Positions 45,730 to 55,625 of a stretch of 64,000 bases of DNA are shown piece after piece. The DNA is taken from assembly GCA_946902985.2 (NCBI GenBank), contig OX336400.1:172185043-172249042 (forward strand), given 5' to 3'. The translations under genes and the position numbers were made by a program. Source of the stretch: Meconema thalassinum (taxonomy: Eukaryota; Arthropoda; Insecta; Orthoptera; Tettigoniidae). The stretch's first letter is position 1. Each line of letters begins with the position of its first letter. The notes under the pieces were generated by a model. That model made no database searches, had not been told where the DNA came from, and saw nothing but the letters and a program-made list of their open reading frames with translations.

Positions 45730-46610
45730 GCGAGATTGCAATTTCTAGTTCACTTTTAGCATTGGAGAAGGATACAGCTTCCTAATCGGCTATTCTGACG
45801 AAACCTCATTGCACCAAGAGCTGTGATTAGTCAGCGAAGTTATAGGGTGAAGCCTATCAGTGATGTCGTTCCAGGTTTGAAACAAAATATGTAGAACTCC
45901 CACTGTTTTAACTTCCTATTTCCTAGGTACACGTATAAGTTGTAATGCGCCAAGCAATAGTAGCATGATCATTAAAGGAAGGAAGGAAGGAAGGAAGGAA
46001 GATTGTAGTTTTACGTGACCGCTAATCGCGACATCATAAGCCACGGGACCTCCTTTTTACGTGGAATCCGAACCACAGGACATGGCATTTCACTTTGAAA
46101 ATCTCACATGCATTGACCGGGAATCGAACCCGGTCTGTCGTGGTGAGAGGCTCTAGGTCATAAGTGTTTCCGTATCTTCTTAAGTCAAGAAGAATCATTA
46201 CCAGAATGTTTCTCTTCGATTAGCTCATTTACTCTGTACGAATGCGGAAGTAGCTTATCATCCACTCCCGATCAAGAATTGTATGCACATGGGAGGTGGC
46301 TCAAAATATTTCATTTCCGATGGAGCCGAAAAATGAGCTTGCCATTCACCGCAGTTCTTGGTCTAGGAACAATGATCATGCAACTATTGCTAGGCGCATT
46401 ACAATAGAAGGTACCAAGAAAATAGGAAGTTAATACAGTGGGAGTTCTACATATTTTGTTCAAACCTGGAACGACATCACTGATAGGCTCCACTCTATAT
46501 CTACGCTGACTAATCACAGCCTTTGGTGCAGTCGTGGTTCGTCGGAACAGCCAATCAAGAAGCCGTATCGCTCTCTAATGCCAAAAGTGAACTAGAAAAT
46601 TCAATCTCGC
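45730..46610. mobile_element. Foldback element with ~250-bp arms and a nested SINE
   Basis: GCGAGATTG at 45730 and CAATCTCGC ending at 46610 start inverted arms that include TCTAGTTCACTTTT, GGAACGACATCACTGATAGG (right arm) and TAGTAGCATGATCATT / AATGATCATGCAACTA at the inner ends. The middle holds a GAAG microsatellite (45975-46000) and SINE C in reverse (46000-46165). No TSD is evident. Confidence 0.7.
46000..46165 (-). repeat. SINE family C
   Basis: Minus strand head and GGTTCGATTCCCGG B box at 46115-46130; body to the GAAG microsatellite. Confidence 0.75.
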
Positions 46611-46628
46611 CACCCGGCATTATTCGTA

Positions 46629-47495
46629 ATGGTGATGGATGACATGAAGGCAGCAATGAAAGAATATAGTAGAGCAAAGATGAAGGTAATGTTGTTTGCA
46701 GACGACGTTGTGATCTGGGGCGAGGATGAGATGGAGGTACAAGAACAGTTAGACGTAATAAATGAAAAGATTGAGCAATGGGGATTGAAGATAAATGTGG
46801 AGAAGAGTAAAACTGTGGTGATGAGTAGAGATAAGAAAGAAGGAAAAGGAGTAATCAAAGTAGGAGATAAGGAATTGGAAGTAGTGAACCACTTCAAATA
46901 CTTGGGAAGTGAACTGACTGAAGATGGATGACTAGATTTGGAAATTAGCAGAAGAATACAACTCGGGAGTGCTTTCTACCAACAGATACGGGGACTAGTA
47001 TGGAACAAGGATATACCAATTAAGGCTAAAGAAGTTATGTACAAAGCATATTATGTACCTAAAATGACATATGCAGCAGAAACTTGGACAATGACTAAGA
47101 GGGATGAGAGCAGAGTACAAGCAACTGAGATGAGATTCCTGAGAAGTATGGTCCAGAAAACGAGGAGGGACAGAGTGAGAAATGAAGATATACGGAAAGA
47201 ACTGGGAGTACAGAAACTAAATGACAAACTGGAGCAAAACAGGTTGAGATGGTTTGGACATGTCAAACGGATGAATGAAGTAAGGCTACCAAGACGAGCA
47301 CTGGAACGACGGATGACAGGGAAGAGAGGTCGAGGAAGACCAAGAATGCGTTGGATGGACTCGGTGGAGAATAGTATTAGAAAACGGAACCTGGATTGGA
47401 ACACTGTGTCGGAAGAGGAATGGTGGAACGACAGAACAAAGTGCAGAGGAACCATATTTGCCCCCACCCAGTGTCAACTGGAAAAGGGGAAATGA
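46629..47495 (+). pseudogene. Non-LTR reverse transcriptase, C-terminal half with one stop
   Basis: Open from before 46629: LFADDVVIWGEDEMEVQEQL (palm), LKINVEKSKTVVMS, VNHFKYLGSELTEDG, then an in-frame TGA at 46929-46931, and a second open stretch with KMTYAAETWTMTKRD, NRLRWFGHVKRM, GRGRPRMRWMD and a stop at 47495. A GAT-rich run follows. A single stop in about 290 codons makes this one of the younger retrotransposon copies here; the N-terminal half is missing. Confidence 0.88.
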
Positions 47496-47864
47496 AGATG
47501 ATGATGATGATCAAATGGAGAGATGATAGAAACAGAAGCTCCATTAGTTTGATAAAACAAGAATTGTTCACATATTTCAATTATGACGAAAATTGTAGCG
47601 AATTTTATCAGAAGGTACTTACAAAAAAAAAACTTGCAAGGGGTCGTTCAAATGAAAAGCATTTGTAAGTTGCTGGTATCATTGGCCTATATGATATGTC
47701 AGCAATATCTAGTTTTAATTTTGTGTATTTGATTATGTAATGCTTATTTAATACATGTGTGTATTATTTATTACAACATTTTAAGCACCTTGATTAAAAG
47801 AAACCAATGTTTTGATGGAAAGTCTCAAGGAGTAGTGGTAAATGGATCTATCATTAATAACATC

Positions 47865-48583
47865 CGATAGGCTATGCTGATGACATTGTCATCCTTGCAA
47901 CAAGTATGGATGATCTACACACACTACTGGATTCTATTTCTGAAGAGTGTAATGCCATGGGATTACATTTAAATGTAAAAAAAACTAAGTGGATGGTTGT
48001 TAGTAGAAAGAAAAATGAAATTCAGGGCATTATTACAATTGGTAATGAAAGAATTGAAAGGGTTTCACCATATACATATGTAAGATGTGAAATCAATGAT
48101 AACTGGGACTTACGTCAAGAAATTCGCTGTAGAATTGGCAGGCCAGAAGTTTTCATGAAACTGAGAAAAGTATTGACCAGCCGTGATTTAAGTCTGTCAT
48201 TACCCGCCCGACTGCTTCGATGCTACTTTTTTAGTGTGGACGTATCGCAGGATTTTTAGGATATCATGGATAGCTAAAGTCACAAATGTGGAAGTAGCCT
48301 ACTGCGGCGTATGAACAAAGACTTGGAAATTCTCAGTATCATCAACAGGAGAAAATTAGAATACTTTGGTCATTTCATGCGCAACAACAAATACCACCTC
48401 TTGCAATTAATTATCCAAGGGAAGATTGATGGCATTAAGGGTCAAGGACGCAGAAGAACATCCTGGCTAAAGAACTTAAGCCAGTGGTTTGGACTTAATA
48501 CAGTGTCACTGTTTAGAACATCTGTGGACAAACAGCAGATCATGCTACTGATCGCCAATGTTCTTGGAGGACGAGGCACTTGA
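47865..48583 (+). pseudogene. Non-LTR reverse transcriptase, C-terminal half, decayed
   Basis: GYADDIVILATSMDDL (palm) near 47870, then LHLNVKKTKWMVVSRKK, a frame break near 48255, and RRKLEYFGHFMRNNKYHLLQ, GIKGQGRRRTSWLKNL, ending GGRGT. It belongs to a different family from 46629-47495 and ends in a (GAA)n tail. Confidence 0.82.
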
Positions 48584-48643
48584 AGAAGAAGAAGAAGAAG
48601 AAGAAGAAGAAGAAGAAGAAGAAGAAGAAGAAGAAGAAGAAGA
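48584..48643. repeat. (GAA)n microsatellite
   Basis: About 19 tandem GAA units directly after the retrotransposon stop, likely its 3' tail. Confidence 0.95.
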
Positions 48644-49161
48644 ATGTTTTGAGACGTGTGTTCCGTTTTCCCATTCTTGAAATGTGGCGACCCAACGTGC
48701 GGTTTTTACTACGTCATTGTACAACTTTTTAGGAATATTGTGTACTAAATTTCAACCGCAATCCGTTCCTTTGTTAGTTGCGTTAGTGTTCGTTACACTC
48801 ATCTGAAGTAAAGTAATAAAGCCCCAATCCATTATGGTGTCAAAACCTTGACATTATTTAATAAAGCTACAGTATAGTAAATGCTAGAGTTCCCAATTTA
48901 ATCGATTAGTCAGATCGATTAACCAATTAATCTACAAATACGATTAACCGTGTAACCGAATTTATTTCGTTACAGAACTCACCTTTGGGATTCTGTAAGT
49001 ATGTATTAGCGTCATGGTGTGTGATGTGGGTAAATGAGATTACCAACCATGGCCACCTATTGATGGAGCACCGAAGAGAGTCTAGTGTTTTGTGGTAGCT
49101 AGATACTCTGGTGACCTAGAAGTGGGTGACATGTGGCTTTGACTTAGGACAATGGATTGTA
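48644..49161. other. Left flank of the palindrome
   Basis: Contains the repeat related to 42730-42950 (about 48690-48790). The remainder is unassigned. It is not shared with the right flank. Confidence 0.5.
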
Positions 49162-50340
49162 ACGTGAGTAGTGGAGTAGTGAGAGTTCTAACGCACTCTA
49201 GAACCCTCCTCTTACCACTACTAAGCCTCAGGCATGTTAAATATCTCTTGAACGCATGGTCCGATTTTGACAAATGAGGTATCGTTGGACTCGGGCTGAC
49301 GTCCTCTTTGCTATGGACCACTCGTTATATTTTTCAAAATTTTTTTGAAAATTTTTGTTTTCGAAACTAGGTGATAGTTTGAAAACTAAACATGATAGAA
49401 CGTTGTGCCATGGCTCAAACGAATGGTCTTTATGACCTTTATTTTTTGTAATAAAACGTTTTTACTTTTTATGTTTTTTTGAAAACACTCGAATTTTGAA
49501 AATTCTATATTTTGGAAACTAGGAACTCTACAAAAACGTTTATTTGACATAAATGAAAGGTCCCTATGCCCTCTACCCCCAAAATAAATTTCAAGTCGCT
49601 AGAGCAAAAAGTTGTGTTTTGTAAGTAGTGGGGTAGTGAGCGAGCTGTCTACTAACTTATTGAACCCTCCTCGTATTTGCCCCGAAGCTGATATCTCGCT
49701 AACCAATGGTCAGATTTGAACATACAGGGTGTCCTAGCACTCGTAGTGATGCCCCCTACTTTCCTATAGGCTCTTTATTTGATTAAAAGACCAAAACTAA
49801 AAGGTCATGTGCTTTTAATATTTCGCGAACCAATCATGCTAGAGGCATGTTCGATAGGTCCAAGGACTCGGGGTGACGTCCTCTCTGCTATGGACCACTC
49901 GTTATAATTTTTAATAAAATTGGAAACTCGATTTTGGGGTAAACACGTGTTTTTGTGATTTTGCCGATATCTCGCGAACCAATCATGCTAGAGGCATGAA
50001 CGAGGGGTCCAAGGACTCGGGCTGACGTCCTCTTTGCTATGGACCACTCATTGTAATTTTAAAAAATTTGGGAAACTCGATTTTGGGGTAAACACGTGTT
50101 TTTGTGATTTTTCCGATATTTCACGAAGCAATAACGCTAGAGGCATGTACGATGGGTCCAAGGATTCGGGACGACGTCCTCTTTGCTATGGACCACTCGT
50201 TGTAATTTTAAAAAATTTTGGAAACGCGATTTTGGGGTAAACACGTGTTTTTTTATGATTTTTGCCGATATGTCACGAACCAATAACGCTAGAGACGTGT
50301 ACGAGGTGTCCTAGGACTCGGGCTAACACTCCCTTTCAAA
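49162..50340 (+). repeat. Subterminal ~150-bp tandem repeats, left arm
   Basis: Units with GATAT.TC.CGAACCAAT, CTAGAGGCATG, CGTCCTCT.TGCTATGGAC and GGGGTAAACACGTGTTTTT recur at about 49817, 49966, 50115 and 50267 (steps 149, 149, 152). More diverged units lie at about 49227 and 49691. The outermost 40 bp (GTAGTGGAGTAGTGAG) are echoed at 49624. Non-coding. Confidence 0.85.
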
Positions 50341-50810
50341 TGTGGTAGATATTTTTTTTCAAAAAATAATTCACATGGGTCTAACGCCATACATGTTGAA
50401 AAAACGTTTTCTTTTTCTTTACCTGTTTATAATGTTCATGAAGCGTGGTGGTTGAGAGAGACGATACGGCTGGGTGTGTGTGTTTCAACGAACCTGTCGC
50501 TGACCATGGTGGCTGTGTTCAATAGATTAATCGCTATTTCGGCGGGTCGGTGTATGAAAGAGCGAGCGTGCGTTTTTCTGATATTTTACCTTTAACGTGT
50601 AAACGGTGATGAGAACTTGGTTCTATGTTGGTCGAAGCGAGTACCGAAAACAAACGAGCAGGAGGTGAATGCCATTTGAGCTTATTGGATGGCGTTGATC
50701 TGACTTGACAACAGGTGACGCTTGAAGGTGAAATAATCTGACCATCGTGGTGGTAGGGGAGTGTGAAAGGCATGCACACACATGTGTGAAACCACAGGCA
50801 CGCTAAACCA

Positions 50811-51035
50811 GTGACATCCTGTCTTGCTTCGTTCGTGACAAAATGCAAGTCCATGTGAAATTTGATCTACCGCAGGTGTTCACTTTGGACGTTATCTGTC
50901 CACGTGCATGATAACTGTTAACAAGTCACATCCTGTTTTGCTTCGTACGTGACAAAATGCAAGTTCAGGTGAAATTTGATTCGGCACAGGTGTTCGCCTG
51001 GGACGTTAGCTGCCCACGTGCACGATAAGAGAATG
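50811..51035 (+). repeat. Tandem duplication upstream of the promoter, period ~114 bp
   Basis: GACATCCTGTCTTGCTTCGT ... CACGTGCATGATAA at 50811 recurs at 50925 as TCACATCCTGTTTTGCTTCG ... CACGTGCACGATAA. Each contains a CACGTG E-box. They end about 45 bp before the TATA box, so they may be regulatory. Mirrored at about 61393-61617. Confidence 0.75.
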
Positions 51036-51076
51036 TTCAAAGCGTGGGAAAAAAAAAGATTATACATGCAATGTGA

Positions 51077-51084
51077 TATATAAA
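51077..51084 (+). promoter_or_regulatory. TATA box, left arm
   Basis: TATATAAA, with transcription expected from about 51105-51115. It precedes a non-coding first exon ending at a GTGAG|GTAGGT donor (51211). The spacing to the spliced gene makes it the most credible promoter in the window. Confidence 0.65.
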
Positions 51085-51335
51085 GACACGTCGCTGACAT
51101 TTCCACTCGCACTTATGTGACTACTTTTGAATACGCTACAGCGTTGTGTGAAACACTTGGCCTTGTTTAACAGTTTTGGTGTTGGTGGAAAATACTTATT
51201 CTTGTTGTGAGGTAGGTATATATTTATTCATTTATACATTTATTGATTTATATATAAATACATGCAATTATTTATTGATTAGGTAATTAATGATTTTATT
51301 TATTTATTTGTTTGCAGATAACCGGCATACCTTAC

Positions 51336-52160
51336 ATGTCTGAGGGAGAAGAAACCATTGCATTTTTGAGCCCACTAGAAGGGAAAAGCAACAAGTCACT
51401 GCAAGTAAAGGTGAGATGATTTTTTTAAACTAACTTGTTTCATTTTTTTTCTTTTATGTTTTATTTTATGAAATGTATGTATTAACCTGAATTTAGGTAT
51501 TTATAGCGGTTTATTTTATTTATTTTTTAGAAACTTGGAAAGAATAGCCTTACCGCCGTAGCAGTCGCTGAAAAAAACCAGAAACGCACTAAAGCGAAAC
51601 CACTGCCAAAGAGTGAACTGTTTAAAACTCAGGTAAGTCCAACTTAAAAATGCTATTCCATTTTACCACTACTGAAAACTCGTAGACAAAAAAAAATCAT
51701 TACTTGTACATGACTGGGACAATGATTGCTTTCTTGATTAATGGCTATGTTGTTGTTGTTGTTGACTGGGAAAAGTACAAGGCCATGTTGGATTTTCTAA
51801 AAATAAAAATAATAAATTTAATTTATGGGTGGTTCCCTATGGACTCAACGAATATCCACAGGTTTGAACATGATAATGTGAACAAAAATGACATGACATT
51901 CATTTTTGTTTATATATTGGTTAAAGGGAGGGTGGGGGAATGTAAATGACTGTAGCTTTATAAAAAAGAAAATAAGTACATGGGTTACTGTTAGTGCCAA
52001 CATACAGTTTATTTTTAATGGTGTTTTGATATATTAATGCCAATTAACGTTAACGTTTTATTTACAAGTATTGATTGATTGATTGATTGATTGAGTGATG
52101 GGTTATTTTGTTTGCTTTTAGGTGTCGTCATGTGCCATTAACGTAATGAACAGACAGTGA
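51336..52160 (+). CDS. Small spliced gene, 71 aa, left arm
   Basis: Three coding exons join in frame: 51336-51410 (25 codons), 51531-51632 (34 codons) and 52122-52160 (12 codons plus stop). Acceptors TTTGCAG (51317), TTTTTTAG (51530) and GCTTTTAG (52121); donors AAG|GTGAGA and CAG|GTAAGT. A non-coding exon (about 51105-51211) lies upstream behind the TATA box. The protein starts MSEGEETIAFLSPLEGK, has a basic middle (KNQKRTKAK) and ends CAINVMNRQ. I do not recognise it. Alternatively, exon 4 continues as the leader of the IAP mRNA, making this an upstream ORF of a shared transcript. The exact mirror copy supports that the unit was duplicated whole. Confidence 0.6.
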
Positions 52161-52236
52161 ACAAGCATGCATTATGCTTTAAAGTACTCTGTGCAATGTT
52201 AATAACTTACAATAAGAAAAAGTTTTATTATAACAC

Positions 52237-53257
52237 ATGGCGTTAGTACCAAATACAACAAGTGAGCAAGTTGGTTTACCACGTGGGTTAAATTTAAAAT
52301 CAGAACATGATCGATGGTTAACATTTGAATCCTGGCCTGTAGGCTTTTTATCGACGCATGAACTTGCAAAAGCCGGTTTTTTTTTACTTGAACCTAGAAG
52401 ATGTGGTGCGCTGTGTGTTTTGTCGTATTGAACTTTCACACTGGGAAGAAGGGGATGATCCCTTTAAAGACCATTTGCGATGGTCTCCTCACTGTCCTTA
52501 CATGCTTGGAAAGCAAGTGGGTAACCTACCCGTGCATTCATTTTACCGAACCACAAGGCCTTTGGCCGCTACTTACGTTGCTGAATCACAAATAAATAAT
52601 AATAATGATGTATTATCAGCCAACGGTAGTGTCGATATATGTGGTCCATATGCCATAGACAGTGTTGAATTGGCGTGTGCTTTTGAAAAATTGGGAGTTT
52701 GCAAGACTAAAGCACTAGCACACTCAGAGTACAGCTCTGTTGAAGAACGTTTCGAATCTTATAAAAATGTTTGGCCATTAATATTAAAACACCTTACCAA
52801 ACAGCTAAGTGAAGCTGGATTTTTTTATATTGGTGAAGGGGATAAAACAATATGTTTTTATTGTGGATTTGCTTTAAAGGATTGGCAAATGACTGATGAC
52901 CCTTTTGTGCAACACGCTCGTTGGTTACCAAACTGTAAATACATGGTGTTGCTTAAAGGTCAGGAATTTGTGAACACTATTCGTAAAGAAAAAGTGATTG
53001 CAGCACAAGACATAACAGTGCCTTTAGAGTTAGAGCACGCGGAGCAAATACATAAGGCTGAAAGAAAAGACTTGTGTTACGAACAGATACAAAAGTGTGA
53101 CCAACAATTATGTAAAATTTGTTATCAAGATGAACTAGGTGTTGTATTTTTACCCTGTGGACACATGATAGCCTGTGTCAAGTGGGCATTAGAACTTAAC
53201 ACTTGTGCTATATGCAGAAAAGTAGTATCTGCTACAGTTAGGGCATTTCTTGCATAA
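52237..53257 (+). CDS. Inhibitor-of-apoptosis protein, two BIR domains and a RING, frameshifted; left arm
   Basis: The reading frame from the ATG at 52237 enters the first BIR (RWLTFESWP, GFLSTHELAKAG), then a run of nine T (52377-52385) shifts it; BIR1 continues in the next frame (299-residue ORF from 52358) with zinc ligands C19, C22, H39, C46. BIR2 follows (ERFESYKNVWP to RWLPNCKYM) with its CxxC..HxxxxxxC set. The RING is at residues 252-286: C252, C255, C267, H269, C273, then W276 where the family has Cys, C283, C286. IAPs of this layout bind caspases or IAP antagonists and ubiquitinate partners. Here the break and the Trp make activity uncertain. The same break and Trp are in the other arm. 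The gene is intronless. Insect cellular and large insect DNA virus IAPs share this layout. Confidence 0.88.
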
Positions 53258-53368
53258 CTAGTATAATTTATTCGCCATGCATAGTGCAAAATCCCTAATT
53301 GCACAATATTATTAAAGCTGTTTTAGAGTGTAATAGATATGCTTTTGTTTTGTTTATAGACTACTACA

Positions 53369-53650
53369 ATGAATGTTTTGAATGCTGTGGGACAATCATG
53401 TGGCTTAGAGACAAAGAAGCTCAGCGAATTGCCAACGCATATTCCATTCCGCATTATCAAGATTCGGAAATTGAAAACAGCATATGGTGATCGTGTACTT
53501 TGTGTATGTGAAAACTTTGAGACATTTCTGCCTATACGGTTTAATGATATGTCGGAGAGTGTTTTTGATGAAGTCAATAATGCTGTGCAACCTGTACACT
53601 TAATTTATGAAGGTTTTAAAAACAATAGGTGCATGATTCGTTTTAATTAA
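53369..53650 (+). CDS. Conserved-looking 93-aa protein of unknown function, left arm
   Basis: ATG at 53369, nine bases after a splice acceptor (TTTGTTTATAG, 53359), so it is probably a second exon of a spliced mRNA; the donor is not identified. The protein has an alternating hydrophobic/basic pattern (PFRIIKIRKLKTAYGDRVL, ETFLPIRFNDM, PVHLIYEGFKNNR) suggesting a small beta-barrel, perhaps an OB-type nucleic-acid-binding fold; that is inference. I recall similar small ORFs near mobile elements but cannot name the family. Poly(A) signal AATAAA lies just past the stop. The right copy differs by F to L in ENFETF. Confidence 0.65.
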   Translation: MNVLNAVGQSCGLETKKLSELPTHIPFRIIKIRKLKTAYGDRVLCVCENFETFLPIRFNDMSESVFDEVNNAVQPVHLIYEGFKNNRCMIRFN

Positions 53651-53940
53651 ATAAAAAAAAGTCAAATAATAATGGAAGATATAAGTCATGACAATGGACT
53701 GAAAGAAAAAATATGTGTATAGAATAATAATGTCTTAGTGTTTAGTATTGTCTTAAAAATATTATCATGAAACCAAAAAAAAAATGTACATAAAGTTTGT
53801 AAATAAATGAAAATAATGGTACAATGTTGTTTTATTTTCTATAGAAGTCAGAATATTTAACATTGCAGAGTATACATGATTATGACAATAAAAAGCACAC
53901 TTAATACAAGTCTTTGCCTTTACGATAGTGTGTTATAGTT

Positions 53941-54543
53941 TTAAAAACAAAGCTTGTTGTAGATCTTTTTTCTTCCACGGTAAACAATAGGCATGAAAAC
54001 GTTATTGTCCTGTTTTGGATCATTATCACTATCATAATCATAAGCTGCATGATCTATATCATTATTATTATAATCACGATAATTATCCTCAACATTATCC
54101 TCAACATTACTAAAACCAGTTAAATATTCCTGGTCCTCTTCCTGTTCCTCTTCCTCTTCCTCTACAGTGTCCTCATGTAGAGTCTGCGTGGCTTTTGATA
54201 ATGTTAAGGGTTTTTTGAACATTGAATTATTTTCAATAGTAGTATTGTTTTGTAGCACTTGCTTTTTAACATTTTCATGATTTTCTGTTGACAGAAACAG
54301 TGTTTCATGCAGTACACTACATTGATGATCACTGACACTTAAAACAACACTATTTTTGCTTTTTAGCTCACTGCGACATTGTTTTGAACGTTGTTTTGTA
54401 CAACGCCAAATAACAGTTCCATTTTTATTGGTTCGTTTCACAATATATGAATATCCTTTATAGAATGCATGAGGCTTACCATACCTAGTCACAGATACTT
54501 CCATATCAACTGTCAAGCTTAGACTAAGCTCTAGTAAAGACAA
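53941..54543 (-). CDS. FLYWCH-type zinc-finger protein, left arm
   Basis: Convergent to the 93-aa gene, with AATAAA-type signals on both strands in the 290 bp between. The 200-aa frame has a FLYWCH-like module at residues 21-79: Y21GKPHAFYKGY, then W46, C48, C56 and H73, with C75 in place of the usual last His. A poly-Glu stretch (about 127-140) and an Asn/Asp-rich tail follow, ending RGRKKIYNKLCF. FLYWCH modules bind DNA or protein and are common in transposase-related proteins; no transposase domain is present here. The likely start is Met14, because CTTGACAG just before it is a possible splice acceptor. Identical in both arms. Confidence 0.78.
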   Translation of the reverse strand: MSLLELSLSLTVDMEVSVTRYGKPHAFYKGYSYIVKRTNKNGTVIWRCTKQRSKQCRSELKSKNSVVLSVSDHQCSVLHETLFLSTENHENVKKQVLQNNTTIENNSMFKKPLTLSKATQTLHEDTVEEEEEEQEEDQEYLTGFSNVEDNVEDNYRDYNNNDIDHAAYDYDSDNDPKQDNNVFMPIVYRGRKKIYNKLCF

Positions 54544-54584
54544 CTTGGTAATAAGAACAATAGATTAATGTGCGAGCATATATG

Positions 54585-55432
54585 GGTGCAAATGTGGGAG
54601 CAAAAAAAAGTGGGAGCAAAAAGTGGGAGCAAGAATTGGGAGCAAAAAAGTGGGAGCAAAAAAGTGGGAGAAAAATTGGGAGCAAAAAGTGGGAGCAAAA
54701 ATTGAGAGCAAAAAGTGGGAGCAAAAGTGGGAGCAAAAGTGAGTGTAAAAGTGAGTGCAAACGTGGGTTCAAAAGTGAGTGCAAAAGTGGGTGCAAAAGT
54801 GGGTGCAAAAGTGGGTGCAAAAGTGGGTGCAAGAGTGGGTGCAAAAGTGGGTGCAAGAGTGGGTGCAAAAGTGGGTGAAAAAGTGGGTGCAAAAGTGGGG
54901 CAAAAGTGAGTGCACAAGTGGGCGCAAAAGTATATGCAAAAGTGAGTGCAAAAGTGGGAGCAAAAAGTGGGAGCAAAAAGTGGGATCTGAAGAAAGTAGG
55001 AGCAATTATGAGAGTAAATGTGAAAGGAAAAGTGGGAGCAAGTATGGGAGCAAATGTGAAAGCAAAAGTGGGAGCAAAAAGTGAGAAAAAAAAAGTGAGA
55101 GCAAAAAGTGGGAGCAAATATGAGAGCAAAAAAAGTAGGAGCAAGTATGGGAGCAAATGTGAAAGCAAAAGGGGGAGAAAAAAGTGAGAGAAAAAAGTGG
55201 GACCAAAAGGTGTAAGCAAAAGTGGGAGCAAATATGAGAGCAAAAAAATGTGGGAGCAAAAAAGTGGGAGCAAAACGTGTAAACAGAAGTGGGAGCAAAC
55301 AAGTGTGAGCAAATATGGGAGCAGAAAGTGGGAGCAAATGTGAAAGCAAAAGTGGGAGCAAAAAGAGCGAGCAAAAGTGAGTGCACAAAGGGGGAGCAAA
55401 ATGTATGAGTAAAAAGTGGGGTCAAATGTGGT
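54585..55432 (+). repeat. 12-bp minisatellite (GCAAAAGTGGG(A/T)), left arm
   Basis: About 850 bp of imperfect 11-13-bp units, G-rich on the plus strand. The middle (about 54780-54900) is the most regular (GTGGGTGCAAAA). The long open frames here (for example 54524-55399) are translations of a repeat whose unit is four codons. One unit fewer than in the right arm. Confidence 0.92.
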
Positions 55433-55452
55433 GTTTTACTAAAACAATCCCC

Positions 55453-55521
55453 CCTAACCTAACCTAACCTAACTTTACTCAACCTAATTTCACCTAACCT
55501 AACTTCACCTAACCTAACCTT
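55453..55521 (-). repeat. Interstitial (TTAGG)-like tract, left arm
   Basis: CCTAACCTAACCTAACCTAA followed by variant units (CTCAACCTAATTTCACCTAA, ...) on the plus strand equals the insect telomere repeat TTAGG on the minus strand. Four perfect units, then degenerate ones. Confidence 0.8.
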
Positions 55522-55554
55522 CCAACTCTCAGATCAAAAATTAAATTCTGGCCA

Positions 55555-55625
55555 TAGTCGCGTTGGAATCCAAAACCTCTGGGATAACACCCAAGTATAC
55601 TAGCCACTACACCGCGAAATGGGCA
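55555..55625 (-). repeat. tRNA-like (SINE-head) sequence, left arm
   Basis: On the minus strand: TTTCGCGGTGTAGTGGCTAG and later TTTTGGATTCCAACGCGAC, resembling an A and a B box. The acceptor stem does not pair; not a functional tRNA gene. Mirror at about 56803-56873. Confidence 0.45.

Noticed and set aside
54524..55399. Overlapping 285- and 291-codon frames in the left minisatellite (and 57019-57864 in the right)
   Set aside because: The repeat unit is 12 bp, so several frames stay open by arithmetic; the products are low-complexity Leu/His/Phe strings with no start context.
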